From: Watersipora subatra
Taxonomy: Eukaryota; Bryozoa; Gymnolaemata; Cheilostomatida; Watersiporidae
DNA: 64,000 nucleotides
Direction: 5' to 3'
Assembly: GCF_963576615.1 (NCBI RefSeq)
Contig: NC_088712.1
Span: 10,670,541 to 10,734,540 of the forward strand
The stretch's first letter is position 1. The number at the start of each line of letters is the position of its first letter. The notes beneath the pieces are model-generated. The model saw only the letters and a list, made by a program, of their open reading frames with translations. It was not told the origin of the DNA and ran no database searches. This document shows positions 11,539-24,200 of the stretch, piece by piece. A program made the position numbers and the translations under genes.

Positions 11539-12426
11539 AGGTTGACTCGCAACAAAATTCACCTTACAGTTATATGGTATCATAAGATTCACCATGTCAT
11601 ACTATGTTGTGTTGTAGTTGCAAAATATATGGGAATGTGATTACAAGCTCTTGAAAGCTAAAAAACGAACAGTTAATCGTAGCCACACGAGATCGCCGTA
11701 GTTTGGATTCGCTTTCCAAAACAGCTCAAATGGAACGTACAGTAATGTAGTTGTGACAGAAGGGTTTCTGTTTACACTTTCATGCAATTGCATTCGTCAA
11801 AATATTTTCACAAATCTACTTCACACACTCAATAAAACCATGTCTATTGTTTTACGCGTCTATTTCATCATTGTAAAGCTGTTACTTTTAGCACTGATAT
11901 TTTTTAACTTACCGTAAAAAATCGTTAAACATTTTAACCTTAACTCAAAGGAGTACATATCATTGTCTGATAATCATGACGAGCCTGTTGGTTACTTGTA
12001 ATAATTGAAAAGTGCTGCAAAATTTATTTTCAAAGTATTGGGTCACATGATCAGATTACGACTTGACGATTAGTCCAAGCCGAAATAAAACTGTAAAGTA
12101 GCGAGCATCTTCACACAAGTAGAATGCGAAACACTTCGGGTAAAACCCGAATTGTTTGTCATAAACTAGTGCTACGATAAGTTTTATATTAAGCTTTTTA
12201 TTGGTCTTTCAATTCACGTGAGAGCATCACGTGACAAGTCAATAACCAAACTGTAATGATTACGTCAGATAAATAGATTCCAATCTATGGCGGTTTTTCG
12301 TTTTTGAGCTTTAAGAGCTTGTAATCACATGTCCACATATTTGGCATCTACAACACAACAAAGTAAAACATGGTGAATCTTTCGATATCAAATAACTGTA
12401 ATGTGAATTTTGTTGCAAGTCAACCT
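11539..12426. mobile_element. TTAA-flanked inverted-repeat element, long copy (888 bp)
   Basis: Starts AGGTTGACTCGCAACAAAAT and ends GTTGCAAGTCAACCT, the same family as 11086-11534. Its left target site (TTAA 11535-11538) is shared with that neighbour. The right target reads TCAA (12427-12430), one change from TTAA. Its outer parts match the short copy, while about 11870-12275 is extra internal sequence absent from it. The long copy may be closer to the parent and the short copy a deletion product. No transposase motif was found in the extra segment. Confidence 0.78.
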
Positions 12427-12719
12427 TCAAGCAATGACTATAAAACAGTCTGACAATAGATATATGTGCAATAACTTTTTGTAGTGCACTTCAGCATACA
12501 TTGTATCAATGAATGCTTACTTGTCATTCTATGTAACAACAGATATATAGAACTATATGTGTGTTATTAGGTAGACATCAAGATTAAACTAGCAAACTGT
12601 ACCGAAGCCAGTAAACCGACAAACCTGACTAAATACAAACTCATAATATTTTATTGTTCATTCTGTCATTAATATTCATTCTGGCTAAAACTAAAAAAGT
12701 TCATACTATTGTAAAAACT

Positions 12720-13683
12720 CATAAAAAATTGTTTACAGTAGTATCATATCTATTGAGCAATTGTTCATCATTATTTCATGACTCACAATGTGCTAGAAAA
12801 TTATTATTAGTATCATAAAATTCTTCATTTGCATCACAATCATTTAAGACCTATTAACAAACAAATCATTTCATTTTTTTGCGATACCATGCTAATAAAG
12901 TTTGTTATTATAACGAAGGAATTTGATAAAGATATTTGAAAATGGTTACAAATGGAAGGCAAATTTTCGGTATAATATCATGCACAAGAGTTAATTTGAT
13001 TGGTTCACACTGTTACATAAAAAAAAGCTTTGGTAAACAAAGCCATGTGAATGCTGGAATTCCGGTCAAAAGGAATTCTGATACACCCTACGCCAGCTAT
13101 GGCAATATGGTGGAGCTAGACCCAGATGCGGATCTCCATAGTGTTTTTGGGAATCTTTCAAATTGGCTGTCAAATATATAATTGAAATAATTTTTTAATA
13201 GTTTTCTGTCAAAAAGATTTCTGTAAACTTTTCGTAAAATTTTTGTAAATTTATTGTTTTCAACAATAAACTTTGTGAAAACGAATCATATAAAATGACT
13301 CACAAATACTCCTATTGATGAACTTTAAGAAACGCTACAAGTAGCAAAAATTTAGGTTTTGATAGTACTGTAAAGTCAAAGCTCGCTCATATCATTTTTT
13401 TGACTGATATCAGACCTATTTGTTACAGCATATTCATACAGTGATTTTTAGTCAAAATACGTATATAAATAAAGTATTTAAAAATTGTATTTGACACTTT
13501 GTTTTAAACTTTACGCAAATAGTTACATGTTTATATATGATATGGAAGAAAAATGTGCATTTTCAGCACGTTGTGTATCTTTAATTGGTCAGATTTGGCT
13601 GCAGATGATCAAGACCAATATAATTTAACCTTCATTGTCCTACGCTATGCCATAAAACTGATTGTTAGAGTTCAAAGGGTTAA
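12720..13683 (-). mobile_element. piggyBac-like element of a second family, minus strand
   Basis: Read on the minus strand, the element begins at the end of TTAACCCTTTGAACTCTAAC (reverse complement of 13665-13684), a textbook piggyBac-type TTAA plus CCCTTTG end. The interior around 12890-13090 aligns with 31545-31735 and 39945-40140. Shared words include GGTGTATCAGAATTCC/GATGTGTCAGA, GCTTTGTTTACAAA and AACCAATCAA. The far end near 12720 is not defined. The 81-codon frame on the opposite strand at 12936-13181 is not matched as a protein in the other copies. Confidence 0.6.
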
Positions 13684-13689
13684 ATTAAT

Positions 13690-14787
13690 TAATAACTGCA
13701 ACTAAGTTTAAGCAATTGTGATATCTCATTTCCCACAGTACACAAGAATAATAAATAAACACCTTAATATTAACAAATATGAAATCTGCTCAGTGGCAGC
13801 TTAAGACTCACTACGGCGCATATTAACAACCTAACCACAGATCTTTCAAAAGTGTTAGCCTTAGACGCTTGATAAAGTACCTGCCACTCTACCGTAAACT
13901 AGCACTTGTAGATAATAAATTTGGGATAAAAATCTTATTTCATGTTATCTTGAAAATCTGCTAACAATAATATAATAAAATATGCTGGTCACCAAACAAA
14001 CAAAAATATGTAAACAAACCAACATTCGAGTGACGTTATCTACAACATTGGCTAGACAAGTATGTACATGGATATTTAAACAGAGTGATATCCTTTGAGC
14101 AAACGAAACAGCCTGTATTTGTAATATGTAATTATATAATGTGTATTGTGTTCTACTGGGTGAAATAGGTTTAATTTTACATATTAAAGGGTAATACCAG
14201 CTGTCAAAAGTGAGGCATTTACTATTTATTACAGTTATGTTGTATATATTAATTCTTTCTAGTCTGATCCCGGATGTTTTGGTACGCAGTTATGCTTTCA
14301 TCTCTCTCATTGTGGAATAACTTGGATACCAAGCTGGTGCAGCTTAGACATAGTCTAATGACTGTCCGGTAATGACATAAGAAAAATAATTATTTTACTC
14401 CTATGTTAGGTCTGTTTAGGGATATAACCTTAGGTTCTACAGTATGGGTCTGTATGGCTCTACACTCTTTTTATTCACATTTTAAAAAGCGCTAGGCTGC
14501 GAGCCATTTTCAGTCATTTTTTTGGCTATCAGTAAATATGAAAAGTTGATATTTATTTGCCTCTAGCATTGCTATTAGCTATGGTGATGAAACTTTTTCA
14601 GTTGATGGCAGATATAAAGATCGAGACATTTTGTATGATCATTCAAAAGAACAAGGTTATTACAAGTCCTAGTGACTAGTGGATATGAAATAATTTAGCT
14701 GACCACAATATTTTTGTATCGTTTCCAAAATAAAACCAAAACTGTCATTCGAGTAAAAGAGATTGCAAGATTTATAGCCAGTTACAG
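13690..14787. other. No gene or element recognised
   Basis: No supported exon, tandem repeat or element end in this stretch. It is AT-rich with only short frames. Confidence 0.45.
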
Positions 14788-15090
14788 TTAGATTGATGAT
14801 TTATTCTCTGTATATGTATTTTCGTCTGTCAAATTACTCCCGTATTTGTTTTTATGAGGTAGGAATAACAACCCGCCCATGGAACTAGGAGTAGTAGTTG
14901 TCATATTATTAGTAGAATCAGCTGCAAGCGGGAAACCAGAAATAAAATGATCCTTTACATTTATCATTGCATTTAGGAGAGGGTGTAGATACGTTAGGAC
15001 TTGCTGACCATGGACCAACAGCCTCCAAAGGATCATGATGGCGATCAAGACATAGACATAGACATAGCACACACATAGTACCGAAGCATA
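14788..15090 (-). CDS. Possible 3' exon of a minus-strand gene (hydrophobic segment plus Ser/Thr-rich tail)
   Basis: On the minus strand a frame runs from a possible acceptor (CCCAG at 15095-15091) to a stop at 14788. It starts YASVLCVCYVYVYV, continues with a hydrophobic stretch that could span a membrane (about residues 2-22), and ends in a hydrophilic tail with NNMTTTTPSSMGG. I recognise no family. The upstream candidate exon at 15313-15475 does not join it in frame. A second frame through the same interval is also open for about 60 codons. No transcript evidence exists, so this may be a chance frame. Confidence 0.25.
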   Translation of the reverse strand, partial: YASVLCVCYVYVYVLIAIMILWRLLVHGQQVLTYLHPLLNAMINVKDHFISGFPLAADSTNNMTTTTPSSMGGLLFLPHKNKYGSNLTDENTYTENKSSI

Positions 15091-15312
15091 CTGGGCATGA
15101 TTTGCGATTAATGGCTTTGCCTAAATGTGTTTACTAGTAAATCTGAGAATAGGTCAATAAGTAAAATTACTAATTTTAATCTTTTAACACCGCTGTCAAT
15201 AATGTCAGGTAAGATGGGATAACTCTGCTAACTGTTCAATTGAAGTTGTTGTGCTAATCTTGCTATATCTCTTGATGTAAAGATATTTTGCAATGACTTT
15301 TTATGAGCTTAC

Positions 15313-15475
15313 TTAAAACACAATTACGCAGTATTTGATCAAATTTCATTGTGATGTAACATTTTGAACAATCATACCATTCTTGCCAAGCTTTGCATAC
15401 ATGAAGCTCAGTACGAAGTCTCATGTCATATTCGTGATTGTGTGTAGGGTTCAGAAAACATTGATAACTAAACAT
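15313..15475 (-). CDS. Possible internal exon of a minus-strand gene
   Basis: The minus-strand frame from 15475 encodes a Cys- and Trp-containing peptide (key segment ELHVCKAWQEWYDCSKCYI) and meets a strong donor, TTTTAA|GTAAGC, at 15313/15312. A possible acceptor is CATGTTTAG just upstream. It would leave a phase-1 end, whereas the downstream candidate at 15090 needs phase 0, so the pair does not splice cleanly. The composition looks protein-like, but I recognise no domain. Confidence 0.25.
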
Positions 15476-15479
15476 GCAT

Positions 15480-17660
15480 TAGAATCTTGTCGGAAAATAT
15501 GTCAGTTTTCTAATGCAAAAAACTAGAGCAAAGTCTAACAATCCTGGACCAAGTCATCACAGTTTTAATGCATATCTGGGTTGATATTGAAATTGCATGA
15601 AAAAATCAATTATTTATAGCAGGACAGTCCATCCATTCATAGCACCGGTAGAAAGGGTTATAGCATTTGTGGTGAACACACCGGTTGCTTGGATGTAATT
15701 ACAAAATCAAGCGCTGTCAAGTACTACACTATAGAGTACAGAACTGAATTCATTACAAGCTAGCTTAAAAGTTTTCTATCAGAGCTTTTGTTGTCTTTGT
15801 GCAATGATCCGTAGCTAGCCTAGGCTCATTTATCTTGCACATGTAATCCGACAGAGTCCGAAGTGTGTTAGTCTCTAAGGCTAATTCAATAAATCATTAT
15901 CAAAGCAGTTTCATTTCATACGTATGTTCCGCTGCTACTAGGAAGAAGCTAACGCAACTAAACTGTGCTGGTGAGTAAAGTTATTTTTAACTTATATCAT
16001 AAACCATTGTACAAATTATAAAGATAGAAATACTCAATACTTAAAGAAACTGCTGCTTAGGTGTTAATGCAATAAAAGACTACTGGCAGTGCATAGAAAT
16101 TAGTTGTGAGTTTGTCTAACAAATATTCTGGAGCCGTTGTTTATTTTGATCTTATGCAATGAGTTGACAAAGCAACAATAGAGTTTCCAGTTATGAAGAT
16201 CTAGCGTTAAATCGTAATGCTTTAGGTTGTAACACAAAAGAGATCATTAATTCTGAAGCTTTAAGTGAGTAATCAGACTTTAAACATTTCTCCTTAAATT
16301 TATAAAAAGTAAATAATGTGGCATTACTATTCTCTGACTGGTAAGTCAAATATGTAACGCTTATGATATAGCTGCCAGCTCCAATGTGAAGGATGGTTTA
16401 TAAGAGGTAATTAAAAATGATACAACTTTAAAGAAAGCATAATGAGCTACAAACTATTTTATTGAGGCCTGTACTGTTTAATGTAACATTCACATATGAA
16501 GTAATGGCTATGATTGCGTTGAGCAGACTGGTGATAGTTTGCAATTAGCCCCTTTTCTGCAGTAAATAAATGTGCATAGTATTCAAACTAGCATTTGTGA
16601 TGCATAGCTTTTCTTCTTAGACGCCAACTCCTCCAGTCAAACCTCAAGATAGAAAGATCTGCCTCACAGTTTTGTCAAAACTGTCTTCGGCTGATACTTG
16701 ACATTTTTTCTATGTGCTCAGGTTGTTGACAATCTATTTGGCCGGGATTACATATAGGCCTACTGTAGCATTAATCATCTACACACTAGTCAAGTATACA
16801 TCCACTACTGACAATGCCTGTCTCATGGCAAGACTAATGTAGTCCTTCTAGCGAGGATCGACTGGTCCTTGATGAAGTTACACTCATAGCTGAGTTCAGA
16901 GCTGGGAGAGTGATGAGTTGACTGCTGATAATGTGTAATTACCACACATTTGGAACTCAAACAGCTTTTCTGATAAAGCTTTTAGCAAACATTACTTCTA
17001 ATTTTTTATTTTATCTACCTATTTCTCTTAACATCAGAATTTGACATGCAATAATACCTATCATGTGATTATTTTTATTGACAAAAAGAAGCTCTTGAAG
17101 CTTGTATTCACATCAAATTATTTAGGAGCTTTGATGTGAATACTTAATTTGATGTGTCTTGATTAATTTTAAACTATAAACTACATGTAAAATTGAAGCA
17201 AGCAGGCTATGATATAGAAAGTTAACAAATAATTGTAAAAGTAAAAGCTAATATGGAAAAGAATACTAAACTAATCGTGAATACTAGAAGAATTTTTGCA
17301 ACTTTACCTTCAGAGACAAACAAACAGAAAAGTAGACCTGGCAGTTCATGAGTTTTCGGATAGAATGGAAACAAAAACAATTTAAGCAACTTGCTATAAC
17401 CTACCTTAATTTTAGTTCATGCTGATGGAACTTTGATGGATTTGTAATATTAAATATTGTTTGCAATTGGCAATGCTCATTTTTCTTTCCCATTACTTAC
17501 TATTTTTAAAACTGTAGAGGCTATTATGTGCATCAAAACAAACCATCACTTGAGGGTTACATCATAATGGTTTATTACATAGTAGTTAATCTAAAGAATG
17601 GTAATAAAATACAGGGTAATATGCATGCAAAAGAACTAATAGTAATAGTTAAAACTGATT
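15480..17660. other. Mostly unannotated; short relic near 15900 and a hairpin at 17104
   Basis: A fragment around 15895-15990 contains AGCAGTTTCATTTCATACGT and flanking similarity to the repeats at 7300 and 8850. At 17104-17143 a perfect 14-bp inverted repeat (GTATTCACATCAAA with a 12-base loop) forms a hairpin. No coding exon could be supported in the rest. Confidence 0.5.
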
Positions 17661-17663
17661 ACA

Positions 17664-17830
17664 TTACACCGCTTGATCATCTATAATTGGGGTTGACTGT
17701 TGGTAGATGTGAATAGTGTTGCCTTGATCTTTGCTGTCTTCTGTTGCAAGTGTTGAGCCAATAAGACTCAATTTACTACATGACTTGTTTTCTGTATCGA
17801 TACACTTCGGTGATGGAAATATTTCTTTTT
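17664..17830 (-). CDS. Possible 3'-terminal exon on the minus strand
   Basis: On the minus strand a frame of about 55 codons runs from a possible acceptor (CTGAG at 17835-17831) to a TAA stop at 17666-17664. The peptide is hydrophilic, with CIDTENKSCSK near its start and ending STPIIDDQAV. An AATAAA signal lies about 90 bases past the stop (reverse complement of TTTATT near 17570). It could be the last exon of a gene whose upstream exons would lie inside the RING/B-box gene. No family is recognised. The acceptor lacks a good polypyrimidine tract, and chance cannot be excluded. Confidence 0.28.
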
Positions 17831-18052
17831 CTCAGAATTACTGATGATATGGTGTGTCTGAAAATACAATTAAATAAAGAATGGTAATGGATATATAAAA
17901 ATGTATAGATATAATCTGGTCAAAACTTGAGTTGCCAGTTGCAAAAGCTATTCAAGACAAGCAAAAATGTAGACAAATTTGTGTTTACTATTTATTAGAC
18001 CATGTAATTCACTTTGGGTACAGATATTAAACTCATATTTGTAGTTCTTGTT

Positions 18053-18228
18053 ATGGCTGCCATGGAAGAGATTGTGCCACCTGCCATAGAATGTGGTTTC
18101 TGTTTGAGACAAGGAGTTGCATTACCTAACCCTCGTCAACTCACCTGCAACCATGTACATTGCCTGGAATGTCTGATTGGCTTCTATGATGAGAATAACA
18201 TTCTAGTGTGTCCATGGGAAGACTGCAG
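18053..18228 (+). CDS. Exon 1: start codon and RING finger
   Basis: Encodes 58 codons plus two bases. RING ligands are visible as C14-x2-C17, C32-x-H34-x2-C37-x2-C40 and C53-x4-C58. The last pair has four residues between the cysteines instead of the usual two. The donor is GACTGCAG|GTATGT. I start at ATG 18053. A second in-frame ATG at 18062 has a better Kozak context (GCCATGG) and would drop only three residues. The TTTGTAG at 18038-18044 could be a 3' splice site, so an untranslated exon may lie upstream. Confidence 0.85.
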
Positions 18229-21200
18229 GTATGTTGCTCGTGACAGTGTGTGTTTCATGTTTGGAAGCTGGTCAATATTTGATTTAAATAATATCTTGGT
18301 ACGAATATTAAAATTAAAGTCTTCTTCATAAATATTCTCTTTGAAAAGATCTTTAACACTTGATCTGGCTTTGTGATATTTTGTAAAGAAAATATTCTCA
18401 TAAGGCTCGCGCGTAGGCATTGCTAGCACATTAAAGATTTGCTAGGAATCCGTCAATGAGCACAAAAGGCTTACTGCTAGCGCCAGCTAAATCCAGACAT
18501 TTCACATATTGACTAAGAACTGAAACTTATAATAATATGATCAGCTTCACTTCTTAGCCCGGCCCGTAGCTTTGAGTTTATATTATGAGCTGAGGCTGGG
18601 CGGCCGGACAAACTTATCAGTTTACTGAATAGGACATCTAGCTAAAACTAAGGCAACACCCCTGATAAGATATCAATCAAGTGTAGTGAAATGATCTTAG
18701 TCACGTACACAATACACTCATGGTAGAGCTATAGTTACACACTTTACATGAGTGGGGGAAAATGCTCAATTTTATAGAATCACAAGGGCGTGAATATTCA
18801 TATGTGCGAAGAGTGAAAAGAAATAATCTTGAAATCAAAAAGCACTGATTAGTATTATTTTTCCTTGTTTTTGATTGATCAAGCATAGACAGCAAGATGG
18901 CAGAGTTAAGCGCTAGATTCATGTTAATTTATCCTACAATGTATAGTTATTATCAAAGCAGTGAAAAGTTTGTATATCATATTTGTTGCTTAAAGGGTTA
19001 CTCACTTCCAATTTGGAAATATTCATTACAAAGTACAGACATTTTTTCTTCAACTTAAGATTTAGTTTGTTGCTTTAGATGATTTGTTTGTCAGGATGTT
19101 TTAAGATAAGAATTGACACAATTAATTGTGGTTAGGAGGCTCATGAAAAAATTATTTTTCTTAAAATAATATATATGCGGTCACATTTCTTATTTGTAAC
19201 CTCTGTTGTGACATCGGCTTCTGTGTTCAAGTGGCAGTCTCTATTGACATATACTTTCTATATATATATATATTTCTCAAAGTCTGTCGAGGTGGCACAG
19301 CTAGTTATTTTATATTTGCTCTCTATTGTTGTACTATGAATTCCAATATAGCTTCTGAAAGATTGCTATAGATATTTCACATGGTTTAGGATTAGGCTGG
19401 TTAGAATAGGTCATATTGCTTTTCGCCAAATGCTGAGTAAGCATAAAAGTGCCGCTTATAAACATTACGAGTGCTGAAATTCTTTGTGAAGTTCTGACGT
19501 CACTTTCCTATGACCGTTGTAACTGCGATGAAGTTTTGTTGCTTTTGAAATCGCTGCTACTGTTTTGAAGTTTTAATCTTAAAATGTTTTGGTTGTCAGA
19601 TCAGATAGAAAAATGAAAATTTTCAAAATATGGATCTCAAAGTTGGTTTTTCCATCCGTTCGAGTGTACAGTGACAGCGGCAAAGTTTTAGGAATGAAAA
19701 ATTTGCAATGCACTTGTTTTGAAATTGAATTCTCCAATTCTACAAACAGGCCCTACTTCAAGAGACTACACTAAAACTGGCTATACTATTGGACATAGCT
19801 GTGCGCATACTTACTACAGATGCTGATATATCATGTCTTTATGCTAAATACTTCAACTAGCATTACGCTAGTTTTATGCCAAAATTGTTGGCTGGAAGGA
19901 AAACTTAACTCACATGGTCAGCAAGACTATCGTAATCAATATAAAACTAGAATAGGCACTGCAGCCTGTACAGAATGAATTACATGGAAATAAACACAGT
20001 ACACAGAAATAAACACAGTACACAGAAATAAACACAGTACACAGAAGTAAACACAGTACACAGAAATAAACACAGTACACAGAAATAAAAACAGTATACA
20101 AAAATAAACGCAGTACACAGAAATAATCACGGTACACAGAAATAAACACGGTACACAGAAATAAACACAGCACACAGAAATAAACCCAGCACACAGAAAT
20201 AAAAACAGTATACAAAAATAAACACAGTACAGAACAATAAATACAGCACACAGAAATAAACACAGTACACAAAAATAAACACAGCACACAGAAATAAACA
20301 CAGCACACAGGAATAAACTCAGTACACAGGAATAAACACAGCACACAGAAATAAACACAGTACACAGAAATAAACACAGCACACAGAAATAAACACAGCA
20401 CACAGGAATAAACGGTTTCATTTATAAGTTTGAATGGGAAATGTTGTATATGCTGTATACGTTGATTAAAACAAATTTTCTCTGCAAAAAGGTTTTTATT
20501 GGTAATAATAGCTACTAATACTTAGGCATTTATTGAGTATGTAATACATATGCGTATTATTTAAAATTTGACATGACTTAACATTTAGGGCTTGAAAATG
20601 CAACTGGCAGTGCGCATATTTTGCTTAGTCAGCCTATGGTCTGCGTTTCAGGTTGAAAAGATCTGTTTTAGCACACCAAGAATTCTCAGATGTTGCCATT
20701 TTAAAAAGCTGTCCCAAAAAGAAAACTAATTCTCATAAGCAGGATGATGCTTGCATATGCTAGCTAATTGCAAATCATAAATTTATACTAGCAATCAAGA
20801 CTATAGGTGTTTATCTGCACAAAGATGGTTGTTTCATGTTTTGAAGCAAGCAAAGTTTGCGTATTATATTTAATTACCACAAACTCTCTATACAAGTATT
20901 CTATTAAAACAGAGTCTTAACTATGATTATGACCTGAAATTTGTTAGATCCGTGAAAATTCAAAATTTTAGCAAATAGTTATTGTCAGTCTAATAAGTAT
21001 TAGCTGAAATTTTAATCCAAACACATGAAAGGCAGCAGCTGGCAGCAGCTGAATACAAACACTTATCTACAGAGTCTACAAATATTTAAGGCTGGGCGGT
21101 TTTGGGCACGAACTGTATACCAAGACCGCACCTGTTTAAACCGATACCGTCCTGCATACCGACATTGAGAGAACAACTCCCAAAAACATACTGTTCAGTT

Positions 21201-24200
21201 TACACACCAAAAAATACCGCAAAATAAGACAAACCACATGAATTTTTGGGAGTTGTGTTCTACCTACCTTTGCTACGCAGCACTAGCCAGGTCTACTTGA
21301 GTACAGGGTCCCCGTGTACAAGAGATGGCATTTAGGTTGCACCATCCACCTGTTGGTTCATTCCACCACTCTTAACTTCAAAGTTGGATATTGTGTATTC
21401 TTTATTTTAGGCAAGCGTGTAGAAAGCGAGCATAGAATACAAAATCACAGACACACATAAAATCATGTACCATGTTTGTTGAGAATAAAGCCAGCTCTTC
21501 AGCAATGAACGACAATTTATTTTATTTATATATGTAATTCCAAATACCGTATATAAAACAACATTCAACTTGACAGCGTTTGCTGCAATCCTACATACAT
21601 CTACAAATAAATTGCGTGCTTATTAATAACTAACATGGAAGAAGTAAGCAGTGTGATTTCTACATCTAATCTAGTGTATCAAAGCATTGCCAAACATCGG
21701 ATTTCGATGATGTCGGTGTTAAAACTTCCAAATCTGCATCTTCGGTAGATTTCAATGATGATGATGTCGGTGATAAAAACCCAAAATCAGCATCCTCGGT
21801 GTCTTCACTTACCAATGATGACAAAAATCAATTAGAGTACGAACTACAAAGAAAACAAAAACATAAAATATAGAGCAGTCCGCGAACGTGAGGAGAGTGA
21901 GCAGCGAAGAGTACAATTTTGCAAGCAACAATGTCTATACCAGTAATTGTCATTCTAAATGCTTTGAACAATGTCTATATCATAAAATTTTGTTCTTGAG
22001 AGCTTCAAAGAAATAACGCACATTATTAAAGTAATATATTTTATTTAAGTTCAGGTGGTTAGTTAAATGCAGACTGGAAACAAAACTCTTAATGATAAGG
22101 AACTAATTATTACAATTAAAAAGATAATGCAACTGACAAAGTGTATGGTTTGGAAATTATCATTGACAGTCATGACAAACACGAAAATTTTGAGTTCGAG
22201 TCTTGAATAAATAATATTCTCATTAATTCTGCTGCCTAGCTAGTATTTCCTCTCCATTTAGATTTATAAAAAATAGTACGGACACTAAAACTGCAATAAC
22301 TAGCAAGTCAATGTTCACGGATGTCCATCTGATTAGCATCAATCTTTATTGAATCAAAAATTAAAAAAATGATCCGCACCCATGCATACGATAGATTTAG
22401 ACTTAGAGATTAGAATAAAAAATCAAATGCCTCCTAGCCATACCAACTAATGCACCAAGTACCGACACAAACCTTAAGTGTGACCACTCATGGCCTAACA
22501 TGGTGTATAATAAGAAATAATGAAAGCATTTACCTTCTGATATACTCTCGCCGTAGATTCTAGCATGACGACTCTTCTTCCTGCAAAGGATGGCCCCCTG
22601 CGACAAAACATCATCTCCATCCACCAATCAATCTGCTCTATTTTGGCGCCACTTTTACCATGTGACAACGGTTGCTCGGTCTACCTGAGTGCGTACCGAT
22701 ACCATGTGAGTGTTCACATAATTGTTTGGTATTCTCTGTGCGTGAACGACTGAACCGCACCGCGCGGTTCCATTGTGACGTTTTTGCCGCTCGGTTTTAA
22801 AAGCAAGTACTGCAAAAAAACGGTAATATCAACATACCGCCCAGTTTTACAAATATTGCATGTACTTTTGGTTAAAGTTGATTAGCTAAGTGCTAGCAAG
22901 CACCAGCTAAGTAGAAGCGCTTCAAATATTGACTGAGAACTGCAAGCTGTAAAACAAACAAACTGATAAGAGCCCTTGTGCAAACTTATCAGCTCAGTGG
23001 TTAAGACTCTTGGCTAGAAAAACAGGTGTCATGCCTGGTAATGTAAAAATTAAATATAGTAATATGGCATTAGTCACGTAGCCAATGCGCTAATACTAGG
23101 GATATAGTCTGAGTTTTACACATAATTGACAATGAACGCCGAAAGGAAAAACCTGACAAACGGAGATATAGTGTGAACCAGCCTTAAGATCCCTGTGGAC
23201 AAACTTATCGGTTCAATGATTAGGACTTCTGGCTACAGAAGCAGGCTTCATTCTTGCTAGTGTAAACAATCAAATATCATGGCAACGGTATTTTTGTGCA
23301 TAGACAATGCACTATTAACTATAGGGGTGTAGTTAGAAAGTTAATTGAAGTAGAGGGAACCAAGTCTCAATGTTTTAAAGAGTTAAAATCACCAGAATAT
23401 TCATATGAAAACTGAATGAAAACTGAATGAAAAGTGAGATGCATAACTAATATGGCTGATGTATCTGTAAAGTGCTATAAAATATGCATGAACTTCATAT
23501 CCATTTTCACTGAATGAGACTGGAATATGAACACTTTGAGGATAAAAGTTGAAGCTGTTATAAAATTTATATTTCTGGTTAAGAAGCAATTGCAATTAGC
23601 AAACACAGGATTTTATATAAACTTATTGTTAGAATTTTTCCCGTAAGGTGCTAGGTCTGAAGCACATTAGAGGGGATATGAAGATTATGTTTACTGTTAA
23701 TCCTGCATGAAGCTTCCAACAACCAGTTTTACATTCATAAGTTAAACAAATTGATTAAACTCGTTTACTTTTTGAAATCTAAATTGAAAATTAATTTGAA
23801 GGTATTTGAGTTTACACTTTCAATTTTTTAAACCAACTATTTTAAAATTGTTTTCTGTTGTTTAAAGGACAAATCATTCCTTTTACTAGCATTGTTAAAC
23901 TTTTCCCTTTCTTTAAATTTTTTAATTTTTGACCAAACTCACCAACAATCAGCTAGATAAATATGTCAATTTTGCTAATTTAGTCAGGGCAGCAAGTTTA
24001 AACACTAACACAATTCAATTTTCAACTTAGCCGGCCACAAGTTATTAACACCTCCCCTGAGTTAGGTACATCTTTAAAACTCAGTCTAAAAATATTGCTT
24101 TAGAGCGGTAAGCTATATAGCCAATGCAACGTTAGGACACCTGAATTAACTAAAAGGCTCCATGCTCACCAATGTAATCAACCAAATACATTGATGCTAC

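Noticed and set aside
12936-13181. 81-codon plus-strand frame
   Set aside because: It lies across a piggyBac-like repeat and is antisense to it, and the other copies do not keep the frame.
18229-18331. Read-through extension of exon 1
   Set aside because: A consensus donor lies at 18229 and the frame joins precisely to 35290 with the B-box. The extension is AT-rich and not domain-like.
19910-20421. Two overlapping Cys/Val/Phe/Leu-rich minus-strand frames that look like membrane proteins
   Set aside because: A 19-bp repeat read in rotating frames. The hydrophobicity is a by-product of the unit sequence.
22960-23040. Possible tRNA gene (CAGCTCAGTGGTTAAG)
   Set aside because: The A-box-like word is present, but I could not fold a cloverleaf or find a good B box. 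Better explained as the head of a repeat.
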